Shown: piece after piece, positions 21,568-33,522 of the stretch
How the letters are laid out: each line of letters starts with the position of its first letter
How positions within the stretch are numbered: position 1 is the stretch's first letter
Assembly (NCBI GenBank): GCA_028673005.1
Contig: CM054118.1
Location: forward strand, 87,910,964-87,974,963
DNA: 64,000 nt
DNA from: Tanypteryx hageni
Taxonomy: Eukaryota > Arthropoda > Insecta > Odonata > Petaluridae
Direction: 5' to 3'
Notes under the pieces: model-generated
What the model saw: the letters and a program-made list of their open reading frames with translations, nothing else
Databases searched by the model: none
Told to the model about the DNA's origin: nothing
Position numbers and translations under genes: made by a program

Positions 21568-22764
21568 GCCATTATAAAGCAATGCACAGCCACATAAAAG
21601 TATATGAACCAAAGTTGCCGTCTATAAAGTAAAAGGCAAAGGGTTGGTTGATTGTAAGGAACCGTTTAAAGTTTTAAATTCTTATTAAATAAATCTTCAA
21701 AATTGTTTTTGTTTTAAATATTATTTTACCTTACATTTTACAAAATAATATATAGCTTCCCAAGCTCTTAAGATTGTAATCCTGTTTTTCGCTAAAGTTA
21801 TTCGATTCACGCAGCGCGTTTTCTCATTCCCCGGCGGCGGTTTCAGGAACTAAACTGGTGTTGCGTGAGTGTCTTACCGTTCGAATTCTGTTTTGGGAAA
21901 GCGTCTCCACGCGACCGCGAACGAACGGATGCATCCGTCGTTTGTCGCAGTCCTTGGGTTCGCGTCGCGGAAAATTGGGCGGAACTATTTTCCGAGCTGC
22001 TTCTCCTCCGCGGAAAAACGAAAGCGCTCTCGCGACGCCTTCTCGCTCGGACCATTAACGCGCACGCCTCTTTTCCGAGGAAGTTGATCAAATTTGCGAT
22101 GCCATTTTCCTCGGAATACTTCTCTTTCGGGTGACATTCCATTTATCCCACACCACATACTGGTGACTATTGTAAACACTTGACGCATAGTTGCATATTA
22201 TTGTCAGTAACGCTCCTTTTTATTTTCTTAATTGTTGGAGCATCGTGGGTATACCCATTATCACAAGGCTACGATATGAGTTTATTTCTGTTCTTTGTAA
22301 AGTCTAGAATTTTCCCGCAGTTTCTTAAATTATTTGTTATCATTTAACATATTTGGAATTTTTAGAAATATTACAGGTATGGAGATAGTCATGTGGTGGC
22401 CACATCAGATGTTTATAACTATAATTAAAAACTATTCACGCCGTTCAAACTTCAAACAAATGTTTATTTTTAAAAATATCCCCGAAGTTTTCATCTTCCA
22501 TCCCGGTCAACAGTCTGGATTCAACACTGGATTTAGAATGTTCCGTTCGATCGAACATCCGCAACAGTGGTCGAAAGTTTTCGAAACGATAGCGACTCTC
22601 ACGTCAGACGGTTCCAGATCCCCAGTCCACGCGCCACGAGAGGAGCATGCCTCGAACTAGAATTATTTATTCTAGAATGCCGTGGAAAAAAAGCCGTCCT
22701 CGAATCTTTAACTTCTTTCTCTCTCGGGCGTAAACCTCGGTCGAGCTCCTGGCCTCGCGACCTT
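21568..22764. other. Unique DNA, nothing firm
   Basis: A somewhat CpG-rich patch at 21830-22080 has overlapping frames on both strands (66-99 codons) without recognisable motifs. The rest is AT-rich. I could not support an exon. Confidence 0.4.
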
Positions 22765-22945
22765 GCTTCTTTCCTTCCCTTCCCATCTCTCCCATCCCAT
22801 CTCCCCCTTCCCATCTCCCCCTTCCCTTCTTCCCTCCCTCTCTCCTCCCTCCTTCCCTCCTCCTTCCTCCCTCCCTCCCTCCTCCTTCCTCCCTCCTCCT
22901 TCCCTCCTCCTTCCTCCCTCCCTCCCTCCTCCCTCTCTCCTCAGC
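22765..22945. repeat. Polypyrimidine tract (ccttccctcctcctt)
   Basis: Irregular repeats of cctcc, cttcc and ccctcc. It directly precedes a GC-rich block and could act as a long pyrimidine tract, but no clear exon follows it. Confidence 0.88.
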
Positions 22946-23079
22946 TTTTACGAGCCAGTCGATGTGGGCTTCGCATCGAACACCGGCTTGGCAACGCCGC
23001 CGTGGCGCAGTTTTGCGGGCGTCGCCGCCAGGGGCGCAACTGCTGCGTCGCCGCCGTCGTCCTTTTAAACCTTCGCAAA

Positions 23080-23195
23080 ATGGGAAGAGCGATGAGGGAG
23101 GGTGAGGGGAGGCTGAGAGGAGGAGGAGGGGAGAGGCGGAGTGGATAGAGAGGCGGAGAGAGAGTGGGGGGGGAGAGAGAGAGGCAGGAGGGAGT
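23080..23195. repeat. Purine-rich tract (gaggggagg, gagagagag)
   Basis: G/A repeats with a short GA dinucleotide core at about 23145-23190. It sits just upstream of the proposed first exon, a place where GA repeats are often found in arthropod promoters (GAGA-type sites). That role is inference. Confidence 0.85.
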
Positions 23196-23199
23196 CGTG

Positions 23200-23340
23200 G
23201 GTGGGAGCTCCGCGCAGTGTGTTGCCGTGTCGTGTGCTGGGAGTGTGTAAGTTGTCTCGTGTTCTCTATCCCGGATACCGTCGCCTAGTCACACCTGGCC
23301 CTCGCAGCTGAGCCGCACCGTCGACGCCTAGGGCCTCGCC
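23200..23340 (+). promoter_or_regulatory. CpG-rich TATA-less promoter and 5' UTR candidate
   Basis: A GC/CpG-rich stretch after the GA tract. It contains an initiator-like cgcagtgtgt at about 23212, several gtgtgt/cgtgtc words, no TATA box, and then an unspliced-looking leader to the ATG at 23341. Local base composition differs sharply from the AT-rich flanks. The transcription start is not determined. Confidence 0.4.
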
Positions 23341-23345
23341 ATGAG
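23341..23345 (+). CDS. Candidate first coding exon (ATGAG, then donor)
   Basis: The sequence cctcgccATGAG is followed at once by a near-perfect donor GTACGTG. The start has a good context (gcc before ATG), with an in-frame TAG three codons upstream. Very short first coding exons ending right after the start codon are common in animals. The exon would leave two bases of the second codon (phase 2). The next exon is not identified. It is not phase-compatible with the exon at 56447 without another exon between. Confidence 0.35.
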
Positions 23346-24529
23346 GTACGTGTCAGCGGTCCCCTTCCGTCGTAACCACACTCCCGATTGCGTGCTTTGT
23401 TTTGGGTGGGTGCGTACGTTCGATAAGCACGTGAGCTTTTCTCCATCTTCGGATGGAACGCACCGATGTTTCGGTTCGCCTTTTCCTCGCGATGCGTGAC
23501 AATAAGACGGCGTGACAAATGTGTCCCTTCTCGTGAGGCACGCGCGCGAGTGTTCCGTTCGCCGTCGGTTTCGAACTCCTCGAAGCGTGCATCCGTTCAC
23601 GCCTCGTGCATCTCCTTGCGGGCCGCCCCCGGCACACGAGCCCCCTGCTCCGCGCCTCCTCCGGCGGAGCAACACGCGTGCGTGATCCGTACGTCGGGGG
23701 CACGAACCCGAGCCCCGAAGGACCGGAAGCCTATATCCTAGACGCGTGTAGTCTCAGGCCCACGAGGCGGATGCTTGGGGGGGATGAAGCGCCCTCTCGG
23801 AGGCGATCAGCTGTCTCCCTCAGCCCCTCCCCACCCTACCCCATGAGCCTCGTGCACCGGTAGAGCGATGGGCGAGGTCCATGGTGCGGGGGAGGGGGTG
23901 GAGACTCTGCCCTTCCGCATCCCTCTCGCCTATCTTCCTCCCCTCACTCTCCCCGCCTTCCTTTCCTCCTATAATCACTCCTCTCTCGACCTTCCCCTTT
24001 CCTCGGACGGTGGAGGCGGTCGATAGTGTTGGGTCGGTGTTTTGGAAGTCCTTGCAAATATGTTGGCCGAAGGGAGGAGAGTGGGGTGGAGTCATTTGGA
24101 GTGGAGTTGGGGGGAGAGGGGGAGGAATGGTGGGGGCGGAGAAGGGATGAGAGAGGGGATGCCGGAGGTATAGCAATCGATGCGGCTGCGAGAGAGGGGG
24201 GCGGGGTGGGGGGAGCGAGAGAGGTTCCTTGCTCGCGTGCCCACGCGCCACGGCCGTCGTTTCGGATAGTCTATCTAGGCGGAAGGGGCGGCGTGCCTCG
24301 AAGGGCGAGGATTCCGCCCCCTCTTCCTTCGGTTCGATTCCCGCTCGTCCCATTGGCCCCTTTTTGCCGCCGACGGCGCCACGCCGGTCGATAGCTTAGA
24401 GGGAGCACCTGCCATCATCGCCTTCTTTCGGTGCTTCCGATGCTCTCGGATGCCGATCGAGGCAGGATGGAGCGACCTTTGTCGAGCGCCCCGCCCCTCG
24501 CCGCGCCACCTCGCCCCACGCCGTCCTAT
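23346..24529. other. GC/CpG-rich block downstream of the candidate first exon
   Basis: Unusually GC-rich, with overlapping frames on both strands up to 177 codons that are low-complexity (Pro/Ser/Arg). It includes purine and pyrimidine runs at 23890-24200. I read it as the start of a first intron within a CpG-rich promoter domain. No exon with convincing ends was found. Confidence 0.4.
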
Positions 24530-24668
24530 CTCGCCCCAATCTCGCCCCGTATCGCTCCGTATCGCTCCGTATCGCTCCGTATCGCCCCGTATCCCTCCGT
24601 ATCGCCCCATCTCGCCCCACTTCGCCGCCCCACTTCGCCGCCCCACCTCGCCGCCCCACCTCGTCCCA
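24530..24668. repeat. Tandem 10-11 bp repeats (cgctccgtat, cgccccat)
   Basis: About ten units of atcgctccgt / atcgccccgt / ctcgccccac. They move into cttcgccgccccac units of ~14 bp on the right. It lies at the end of the GC-rich block. The Ala/Pro/Ser frames are artefacts. Confidence 0.88.
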
Positions 24669-24949
24669 CGCCGCTGCCGGAGGTACTCCGTCTCATAGGA
24701 ACGGGAATCGTCGGCTTTACCTCTAAGCTTTAGGAACCCGTTGTCAATTCGTCAATTTGTAATGGCAGAGAGGTGTCGTCGACGCCCAACTATTCGGGAT
24801 TTGCGACAGAGAGTTTTCCCATTATATCCGCATTCGCCGATCTTATTATGCATAGTAGTTTCCGATCTTAGGAATGACATGGATGCGGACAGTATCTAAC
24901 CGTTATAAGTCAGGACTTAGTCTATTATTATAAGTTCGAGATAAACTTT

Positions 24950-25830
24950 AACAAGTTAGGAAAGCACTGATGAATCGGATATTAAGGGCGATTTTTTTTA
25001 CTGTAGCAACGTAAGCGAAACGAAAATTGACCTTAGTAACGGACCGGTATAGATAGTTATTAAGGGATTTTTTAAATCCTGATACAGGGCACTGACGGAT
25101 TGACCCCAAAATCCGTAAGATTTATGACTCACTTCTAATTATAATTCTATGATTGTAAAAAGCAAAATTCGTTCTCTCCTTTTATTTATGGCTCGAAAAT
25201 ATATCTCATCAAAACATTGATATTAGTGAAGGTTTCATCAAAATCGATCAATTCGTTGCCGAGATAAGTATATTTTTAAAATGCTGACATTTGGACCGGC
25301 CATTGCATTACGACAATTTGACCCCGTGGACCGATTTTGTCCATTTTCGGCTTAAAAATGTGTCATCAAAACATTGATGTGGGTTTAGGATACATCAAAA
25401 TCGGTCAATTGGTTGCTGAGATATCTTTAAAAAAAAAACAAAATTTGGATCGACTGTTCCATGGGGACCCCTTCGGGCCCCCGTGGGCCCCCGTGGGCCG
25501 ATTTGAATTATTTACTGCAACTCTCATGATCAACCTAAAGCTGCTGCAAACGACTGAAGCTCCTACCTTTAATTTCTGACGAGTTACGACTGCCACAGAC
25601 ACAGACATCTTCTTTTATTATTATAGATTATGCCCCTAACTGCACCCCTTAGGCTGCCCCTGGAGTTTCCGCATTTCAACCGCGGGAAGTACTTATGGCC
25701 ATGATCAATCTCTCGAAATTTGGATGCTCTAATTTGAACTGTGTGGAAGTGTGACGGACGGACTGACGGACAAAACGATTACTTGAGCGGATTTAAAAAA
25801 AACTCGAAACTATTTTGGAGGGCGTGCGTG
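24950..25830 (+). repeat. Repeat family B, copy 2, with two internal tandem units
   Basis: Matches copy 1 at both ends. Between those it contains two ~170-bp tandem units with the block atcaaaacattgatrt and tttaggatacatcaaaatcg. The right end has gacggacggactgacggac. Copy 1 lacks the internal units, so unit number varies between copies. Confidence 0.7.
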
Positions 25831-26640
25831 ATTTGATCCGACCCGTGACCGCGCGATGTGGAACGAACGAATTAGACCAACGCGAGAACAAGACGGCGAT
25901 CTTTTTTGCGCCGAATTTGACGCTCCATCGCGTTTGTGATTTAATTGTTGCGTCATACGAGAGATAAAGAGGAGTTTTAGTTTGCGGAGGAAGGGGGCGA
26001 GGGAGATAGCGTTCTCCCTACCTCCGTCCTCGCTATCTCCATCCCCCCTTTAGAAATTCCGTTCCACGCTTATCCCTTCGCTAATCGCTTCTCTTTTATT
26101 ATGCGGCGAGAAAGCGTTGCCTGCGTGCAACAGTTGACGCTCTCCGATGTTTGTTTGTCGATATGGCGCCGGACATCGGCTCGTTATAAAAACCCAGCGG
26201 ACTGTGGAAATCGTGGATTCGTGTGACGAGCGTCGATTGATTTTGAAGCGTTTTTTCGGACGCCAAACATCCAAAAGGCCGGTGTTTCGAACCGAACTCG
26301 AAACGATTTCGTTCTGCTCATTTTTTTATTTGATTTGCTTTTTGTTTAGGATCGTTCGCAGAAATAGTTTTAATTCCTACCGTAAGTGAAATGAAAACAT
26401 TTTAGCTCGTGGTTTAATAATGGCTGAGCATGTTCAAATTCTTCGTTGTAACCAAAAAAAGAGTGCTTTTGATGAAATCGACGCATTACTGTACAACACT
26501 GGTTATGTATTCCATCTCTGCGAACGAGCGCTTCACGCGTCGAATTGCTTCTTTTTCTTCTTTTAATGCTATAGCACTCCTATTGCATCGCCTCTGGCGG
26601 TGTCATAGCTACGGCTAGGTGGACTCCTGTTGCAAGAAGT
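25831..26640. other. Unique DNA with one TATA-like site
   Basis: The word ctcgttataaaaacccagcg at about 26181 looks like a core promoter. It is followed by a frame on + (26147-26389) with no recognised motif. A loosely similar gctcgtattaaaaacccgca lies at about 34263. I cannot show that either is used. Confidence 0.3.
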
Positions 26641-26662
26641 TCTCTCTCTCTCTCTCTCTTCT
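26641..26662. repeat. (TC)n microsatellite
   Basis: About ten TC dinucleotides after gcaagaagt. Confidence 0.95.
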
Positions 26663-28679
26663 TAGACAATAAATAAAGAATTATTACTAAACTGACATTT
26701 ACTTATCCTAAGGGATTATTAATATATTGAAGTAAATATTAGATAGTATTTTGCAGATGTATGCATGGACGAAACTATAAATTTATAACTGTACCTAGTG
26801 TTTTATAAGCGGCCCCACTCCACCCGTGGGCACGCTTGCTCTGCGTGTGGACCGACCTCCGAGCTGACCGCGGTGATCTTTCTAGATGATATATTGCTTA
26901 ATTAATTGCCAAATCTTATGTTACTCCGTGGATGATGTAACGCTAAGGAGATTGCTATAATCCAGTTTAATACTCAACAAAATCTTCTGAAAATTGTCTA
27001 ACTATATTTTTACAAATTGTCAATTATTTTACGAGCTCGATCAGCTTTAGCAGCACGGGTTTGATTTTCTGTCCTCCCTTCCATGTCAACGGAAACGAAT
27101 ATAAAATAACATTCTGCGTCGTGAGAAGTCGGATGTAAATTGACCTGGAGCCAGACACTTTTTATTTTACCTTTAGCTGTTTTATTTAATTCTCCTTTTT
27201 CTGGTAATTAATGTTTTGCGATGTCGTTAAGTCAATATTATTATTATTCGATCGAAATGGCCAAGTAATTTGCATTAGGAACTCGTCGTAGATGTAAGTT
27301 TACAGTATTGATGAAATCCTTACAGGCAGTAAAACAAAATACATACCGCTCCGATGATCTTTTAATTTCTAAGACGTTCATTCCAGCCCGTCATTTTCGA
27401 TGGGCAATAAATAACATTTATATTGTAAGGTTCATCAAATGTTGACAGTGGGCCTAGGGTTTTTATTTAAGTTGCCATTTTGAATTGATGCTTAGCTATG
27501 GTCTGCATCTTGTACCCCTTTTCAATGTTAATTTATTACTGCACTAATTCCCACCCGCCATGTTTTTGACGGACCAGTTTACATATTTAAGAGAATTTTA
27601 GTTTTAAAAGAAAGATGGCCATTTGCATTTTACACAGATTTTGATAATCTCCGATTAAAGAGGTACACGAGACTTAGAAGCCGCAGTTTTCCGAATTCTG
27701 TTATAGACGATATAAACCGATTTTAAAATATAAGATTTTCTTGTAAAAGTTGGATGTTTACACTCTTGTACTTAGCGCGCACATTCAAAATTTTAAATCT
27801 TTCTGTTGCCTTTAATAAGAAACACAAATTTTGTTTATTTTAAATAAAAAACATCCAATTATTTGTAGTGTGTTAAACTCTTGTCGATACTGCATCGCTA
27901 TTTTTAACGTTCGATATATCATCAGCAAGCAAATATATCCACAACAGCTGTCTATTACACTCAACATCAAAACACGTTCCAACTCGATCATTAAGAATAT
28001 TGAGCGAGTGCAGCTCCATCTCCCGGCTGTAAATAAAACTTTAGGTCGCGATAAACCCCTGCAAGTAGTTAGAGTGGGTTTTCTCGTTTGAGTTGTTGCT
28101 GTAAATCCTCCATTCCGCCTGACATGGCAAGGGCACCACCTGTGTAAATATAATTGCAGCCTTTCCCAGTCACTTCGTTTTCCTTAAAGCGTTTTATTGC
28201 ACAATCGTAGACGCCTTCATCTGTCGTCTTCTAATTCATGGAAGTGCATCATTTTTTCTTTCGATTCGTCCAGATGAAGAGAAAATCTCGCGTTTCTTAC
28301 ATCACCAGTGATCTCGGGTTCAGTTTCATTGGTTTCATATCAATAGCTCGTTTAAGTATCATCGTTTCTTTCGTCCTAATAATTTTTCTAAATCACCACA
28401 ATATAGGGAAACCAATATTCTGCACGTGAAATATTTGGTTCTCAATTCACGACTGACGATAATCCTGTTTCCGTATTTCATTCGAAAATGCAGCGCTAGG
28501 TGGCGTAACGATCGGTTAAATTATGCAAGGAATACCTGTCTGAGCGACCGTAAAAGTCAAAATAGGGCCAAGGACAGTTCTAGTTCATCCGTAGCACCAC
28601 TAAGGGTTCATTGGCACTGCCAGAGTCCGAGCCTCTCGAATCGTTATAAGCCGGAAAATGACGAGTCGAGGCCCCGAGT
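26663..28679. other. Unique AT-rich DNA, nothing recognised
   Basis: No exon, element end or tandem structure could be supported in these two kilobases. Confidence 0.45.
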
Positions 28680-28732
28680 CATAACCATAACCGACCATAA
28701 CCATAACCAACCATAACCATAACCGACCACGG
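28680..28732. repeat. Short tandem array of ataacc words
   Basis: Three units of about 17 bp built from ataaccataaccgacc / aacc. It resembles a telomere-like hexamer only superficially (the unit is irregular and has gacc). It is best called a small minisatellite. Confidence 0.85.
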
Positions 28733-29544
28733 CTAGTGGATCTATCATCTTAATGTTATTTTATGGAATCGTAAGACGCTGTCGTGGAAAACAACACCGG
28801 TTATGAGTTCATCCTCTTGATGAAAAACGAGCAGATAACAGAGCGTTTGGTCATTTATATCCTTATTTATTGGCAAACCCTGAACAAAATTAAAAATTTT
28901 CTCACGCGAGTGCAGATTAATTTAAAAATTGAGTATCTTCGATGGAAAATGGAATTCGTAAATTGAAAACCTGAGTCCCCAATGGAAATTTTAATCGCGC
29001 ATCGATATTTTACTATCCAGTATCCATTGCAAGAGACAGCAATTTTGTTTCATTATTGTTTTTTAAAATATGAATAGTGATTCAAAGTGTTTCTCGCTGA
29101 AAATTGTGTTTGAAAATTATTCACCAGTGCAATTGTCGAAATAATTCTTGGGGACACTGGTGCCGATAGCAATCATAGTCATTACTCTGTGTGAAGAAGA
29201 AGCCATATGTTGGACATCGGAGTTTCTTATTAAGATCGTAACAATTGTTTACGCACGATTTCGATGGGAGATTTGCACAATTTCTATATCAGCGCGATTC
29301 AAAACGTTTTGCCGCTAGCAGAAGTGGTGCTAGCAGCAAAATGGGTACAAGAAGAATTAGTTTTGTGTTTCAAGAAGAATCAATTAGATGAAGAAAAGGA
29401 GTGTGGCCGCCGAGAAGTTAATAAAACCGTCCATAGGTTAGTGGGAAAAAGTTACATTCCTTCTGTTTTAAATCTTTTATTGCATAGAATAGTGTCATCT
29501 CTGCGATCACAGGAACTGATTTTTAACCTATTTCCAGAATTGAA
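28733..29544. other. Unique AT-rich DNA, nothing recognised
   Basis: A 94-codon + frame at 29264-29548 (ENxLP-like, with VQEELVLCFKKNQLDEEKE) reads a little like protein, but it has no splice context, no homologue I recognise and ends in repeat family D. I do not call it a gene. Confidence 0.35.
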
Positions 29545-29547
29545 ATA

Positions 29548-29930
29548 GGCTTACATTTTCGTCGTTGTGTCTTTCTGACCTCTCCTATTAACTTTTGCAC
29601 CATTGGACCTATTTTCATGACAATTGGTGGGAATCTCTTGCTACTCGCGCCCAGCTCCTTAGGACAGTTTTTGTTGCGAAGATTGAAAGCCTCGGGTTCG
29701 ATCCCAGGAACTATCCTTCCCATTTCATTTACATGGGAAATCTGAAATCCATCGTGCAGGGTAATTTTTCTCTTGCACATTAAAATATCTTTGAATTGTA
29801 ATATCGGAGCGGAATTTGTACCATTCTCTGAGGAAAGGAATATGTATTCTAATTTTTATCGTAGAGGTTAGCTTACCGATCGTATATCTTCGAATTTCGC
29901 GTAAATACTGTTTTTTCAGTTTTTATCACT
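29548..29930 (+). repeat. Repeat family D, copy 2
   Basis: Partner of 17087-17480, same orientation. The best conserved blocks are gggttcgatcccaggaac, catgggaaatctgaaatcca, tcgtgcag and gtaatatcggagcgga. Divergence is roughly 25-30% by eye. Confidence 0.7.
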
Positions 29931-29998
29931 CATTACGAGAGAGTTGCCATTGCAGCGACTATTGTTGGACTCGGATTCGCTATAGTCGAGTACAGCGG

Positions 29999-30075
29999 TT
30001 CTTAAACTGCGGTCGGCCGACCTCCGGGGATCGCCAGCAATAAGTTGTCCAGGGGGTCCCCGCAGCAAAGAAATT
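29999..30075 (+). mobile_element. Left end of a hAT element, partner not found
   Basis: The word cagcggttcttaaactgcgg followed by ggggatcgcc and gggggtccccgcagc is the common hAT MITE terminus (CAGNGGTTCTTAAACTG). I did not find a matching right end, or the octamer gtcgagta that precedes it, further on. The element is probably truncated. Confidence 0.5.
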
Positions 30076-31704
30076 TTAACGAAAGGTCTCTTCAGATTAC
30101 TTAAGTTTAAGGAATGCTGGCCTAGTACAACACGCGTTATTTTTGCCACACAAATACGCGTGGTCAATTTAGGTTTCCGTTCGAATTTATTTGGAATATT
30201 TTATAACGATAAAATTATTAAAATTGGGAACACAAGGAGCAACTCATCCGCGGTGATTTTAAAGCATTAAAGCCAATATAAGTAATTTCTGCACCACATT
30301 GGAAAGTAGGCGTCATTAGTTCCGTTTGGATCACCTTGTTGTTAATGCAGTAGCTTTAATTAGATTTAGAAAGGTGTATTTCATTTCCGCAATTTACATC
30401 GGCCTTGAAAAGTCAGAAACCTCTTAGCTAATCATTTGGATCGCTTTCCCATCGAATCAAAGATTTCTTTGCTTTCGAAATATTTAGCATCTGGCATTGT
30501 TTTCTGAAATAGCGATCTTTTGTTTTACGAAGCGAATATGATTTTGTAAGACATTTATTTGGCCCAATTTGCAAGATATGGCATACCAGTCAAGTAGCCG
30601 TAACAAATGATGCATTAGATAAAATTTTTAAGATTACGCATGATGGTTGCAATGTTTGTGGAAATTTCTGTTTCCTCGATTAAGGAGTCCTTTTCCTTTT
30701 TTTACCCTTCTGAAGGAATTTCGAGACTAGAAACTCTTTAAGACCGCATTCGTTGAGACATCTACCTTTAATATAGAAAAATCATTTTTTAATCAAATAC
30801 CTTCGTGTGTACATATATATTCAGGGAGTTCATATAAATAAATAAATGTTTACATTATTTAAGTAATGTGTAATGAGTGTAGGTAAATGGTGTAACCAGA
30901 TTTAAGTCAATCTATCGGAGTTGTCGGTGTGTTGTGGTGGAATGGAGTGTGCATATATCTAATACGAATCTAATACATGATCTGTAAGATCTTTATAGTT
31001 GGGCGATTGGTTCTCTTGATAGAATTCATCGCCATAATCTAGGATAGGATTTAGGAAGGCAACTGCCATTTGCGTACTAACGATTTTTAATGGCGTTTAA
31101 ATATGTGAATCTATAATACTTAAAATTTTTACATCAATCGGCATTTGTTTTGTAATAAGGAGGCGAATATTTAAGGAACTGAGGCTTAATTTTGTCTCTC
31201 ACTTTTCTCAATGGATTATATCGAGTGATTTTTAATGTAATACTTCGTGATTTTTATAATTAGGAAACAAATATATATCATTGCATTTACAATGACGATT
31301 ATTACTCCCTTCTTAACTGGTAACTTTTTACTCGTCCATGCAGCAATGGTGCAGTTTAGAAAATGTTTAGGTCAACAACTTGAATAAATAAATATAAATT
31401 ATTTGTCATAAAAGTCTGTTAATGCTATAAGTATTATTTTTCAGTTCTGAACGATAGCATAACATTTTTTTCATAATTCTGATAAAGTAATAACTATATT
31501 TATAAATCTGAACGCCGTCTTTATTTCTCGTATAAAACATTAGCAAACGCGATCTGCAATACACTGAAAACCGAACATGGCAACAGAGACTCACTATGCC
31601 AACGACAATTTTAAAACATTAGAGGCATGATCAATCGGAGTTTTCTTGGATTCTCATCATATTTTTAGAAATTTTTGATTCCTTAAAAATCCATGCTCTT
31701 TCAG
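30076..31704. other. Unique AT-rich DNA
   Basis: Part of this may be the interior of the hAT starting at 29999. No exon or repeat could be supported. Confidence 0.4.
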
Positions 31705-31714
31705 GCGCGCGCGC

Positions 31715-31769
<55 letters not shown>
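31705..31769. repeat. Compound microsatellite (GC)n(GT)n(AT)n
   Basis: gcgcgcgcg, then gtgtgtgtgtgt, then about 23 AT dinucleotides. A stepwise alternating purine-pyrimidine tract able to adopt Z-DNA or cruciform forms in principle. Confidence 0.95.
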
Positions 31770-31771
<2 letters not shown>

Positions 31772-32256
31772 GATCAAATTTTTTGCCTTTTTGAGCTGCG
31801 TTCCTCATTTTCTTAAGTAGCTTTAACACTTGAAATGTGTAGAATTTAATTGGATGCGTTGCAATGGGTGGATGCGAAGACTCCTGCTCTCGAGCTAAAC
31901 TCGTTCCTCGACTTAAGAGGAAAAAATTCTCAAAGGAAACATTCGTCGAATTAGAAATCAGCTTAGAATATCGGATGTCCTATCGTTTCTCGGTCGTTCA
32001 GTTGAGCGTTGAATTTGTTTTATCTCAAAATAGCGTTTTTTAAAACTCAATACGTCATAGGTTTTCTATCGCTGTTTTCAGCTTCCCTATGATCGGTCCA
32101 TCCGCCTTTCTTACGTTTCTGCCTCGCTTTCTCCTACTCACCCGCCATTTTCCTATCACCCATCCTTCCCCTCTACCCCCCGGAATGGAACAGTTCGGCG
32201 CTACCGATTCGGCGCCGGGACTATTCGGCTTCTGGAGGAAAAAGCAACTACTTTTA

Positions 32257-32452
32257 GTTGGGTTGAGTGTTTGGGGGTTGTGTTCGTTCTATTCCCTCCC
32301 CCCGGGTTGGGTTGAGAGGTTCAGGGTTGGATTCTTTCTATTCCCTCCCCCCGGATTGAGTTGAGTGTTTGGAGGTTGGATTCGTTCTATTTCTTCCCGC
32401 CGGGTTGATTTGAGTGGTAGTGGGTTCGATTCGTCTTGCTTGCGCCGAATCG
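32257..32452 (+). repeat. ~49-bp minisatellite, four units
   Basis: Units of the type gttgggttgagtgtttgggg gttggattcgttctattccc tccccccgg. The fourth unit decays. A single unit is present on the opposite strand at 44737-44793, so the unit exists as a dispersed sequence and was amplified here. Confidence 0.85.
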
Positions 32453-33109
32453 TCTCGGCGCCTAGTCGTCCATGCGCCGAACTGTCCTATACCCCTTCCC
32501 CCTCCCTCATCTCCTCTTTATTCCCTTCCCATTTCCACCCTCCTTCCCCTCCCTCCGTTGGCTTACGCTTGGAGAGAACAAAACTTACACAACGCGCTCA
32601 TCCAGTTATTTACTGTTTGGAGCCATCGCTTTAATGCGATTTCTATCGAAGCCGGTGCCTCCGGAAGGTCGGGACTTCTCAGGATTCTCGAATCGGAGGA
32701 GCGTTGGTGGGGATGTGCTTTCTCCTCTTCTCTGAGAAAGTGGGGAAATGGGAGACTAGAGAAACACGAAAATGAATAACATGTCTCTTTGGTTAAATAA
32801 AATGAAACGTTTCAAGAAAGCCGATCGTGTTCCAATAGGTGAGGCGCACTAAACGTTATAAATGGAAAAATTGACGATATCGCCTGCGACAGTATGTCCG
32901 ACTCTTAAAGTGGAATCCAGTCTTATTCACGGTGTGTGTTAACCCCTCTTCTTTGTCGGTGATGTGCTCATTGCAATAGGACGTAAATCCGCTGTTTATG
33001 AGATAAGTAAAATTAAATTAATTAATTAGTATTAGATCACATATTCCAGTGGCGCCCAAACGTTTTGGCTTGAGGGACATAAACCTATTTCTGCACGAAC
33101 CGCGGGCCA

Positions 33110-33522
33110 TATAAGGATCAGCGCAGGGCAGCTAGATTTGTAAAGAGGAATTACGATAGTAAAAGAAGCGTAACATCATTAATAGAAAATCTGAAATGGA
33201 CATCGTTAGAGGAACGTAGGCTGCAGGCTATATTTAAACTACTGGTAAAATGTATGTCGGAGGGACTAACGAATGAGGTATTACGACTTATCAGAAGCCC
33301 GACGTATCTCGGAAGGCAGGACAGTGAGGATAAGATTCGCGAGATCGACTGTAGAACGGAGCGATATAGAGGATCGTGTTTCCCTAGGACGATAAGAGAA
33401 TATAGGAAAAGATAACGTAGGAAAATTATGGACCCTTGATGCGCTGCACCCCCTGCCATCCACCAAAAAGGTGACTTGCAGGGTATCGTGTAGATGTAGG
33501 TATAATCCACTTCCGACCACTT
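33110..33522 (+). mobile_element. 5'-truncated non-LTR retrotransposon with 9-bp TSD
   Basis: The insert is flanked by cgcgggcca at 33101-33109 and 33523-33531. It starts within the end of the RT ORF, runs through the stop at 33413 and has about 107 bp of 3' untranslated sequence (caccccctgccatccacc, cagggtatcgtgtagatgta). Truncation and a 9-bp duplication are the expected outcome of target-primed reverse transcription. Confidence 0.75.
33119..33415 (+). pseudogene. LINE reverse transcriptase, C-terminal 98 residues
   Basis: The frame reads QRRAARFVKRNYD then SVTSLIENLKWTSLEERRLQ, AIFKLLVKCMSEGL, and stops after REYRKR. The block (Q)RRAARFV...SVTxxLxxLxWxxLxERR is the well-known C-terminal signature of Jockey/CR1-type LINE ORF2 proteins, just after the RT thumb. 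It is fully open, without stop or frameshift, so the insertion may be younger than its host hAT. The RT and endonuclease domains themselves are absent, so it is non-functional. Exact clade cannot be fixed from this tail. Confidence 0.8.

Noticed and set aside
28680..28732. Internal telomere-like repeat
   Set aside because: The ataacc words are irregular and form a 17-bp unit; they do not match the TTAGG or TTAGGG arrays expected in animals.
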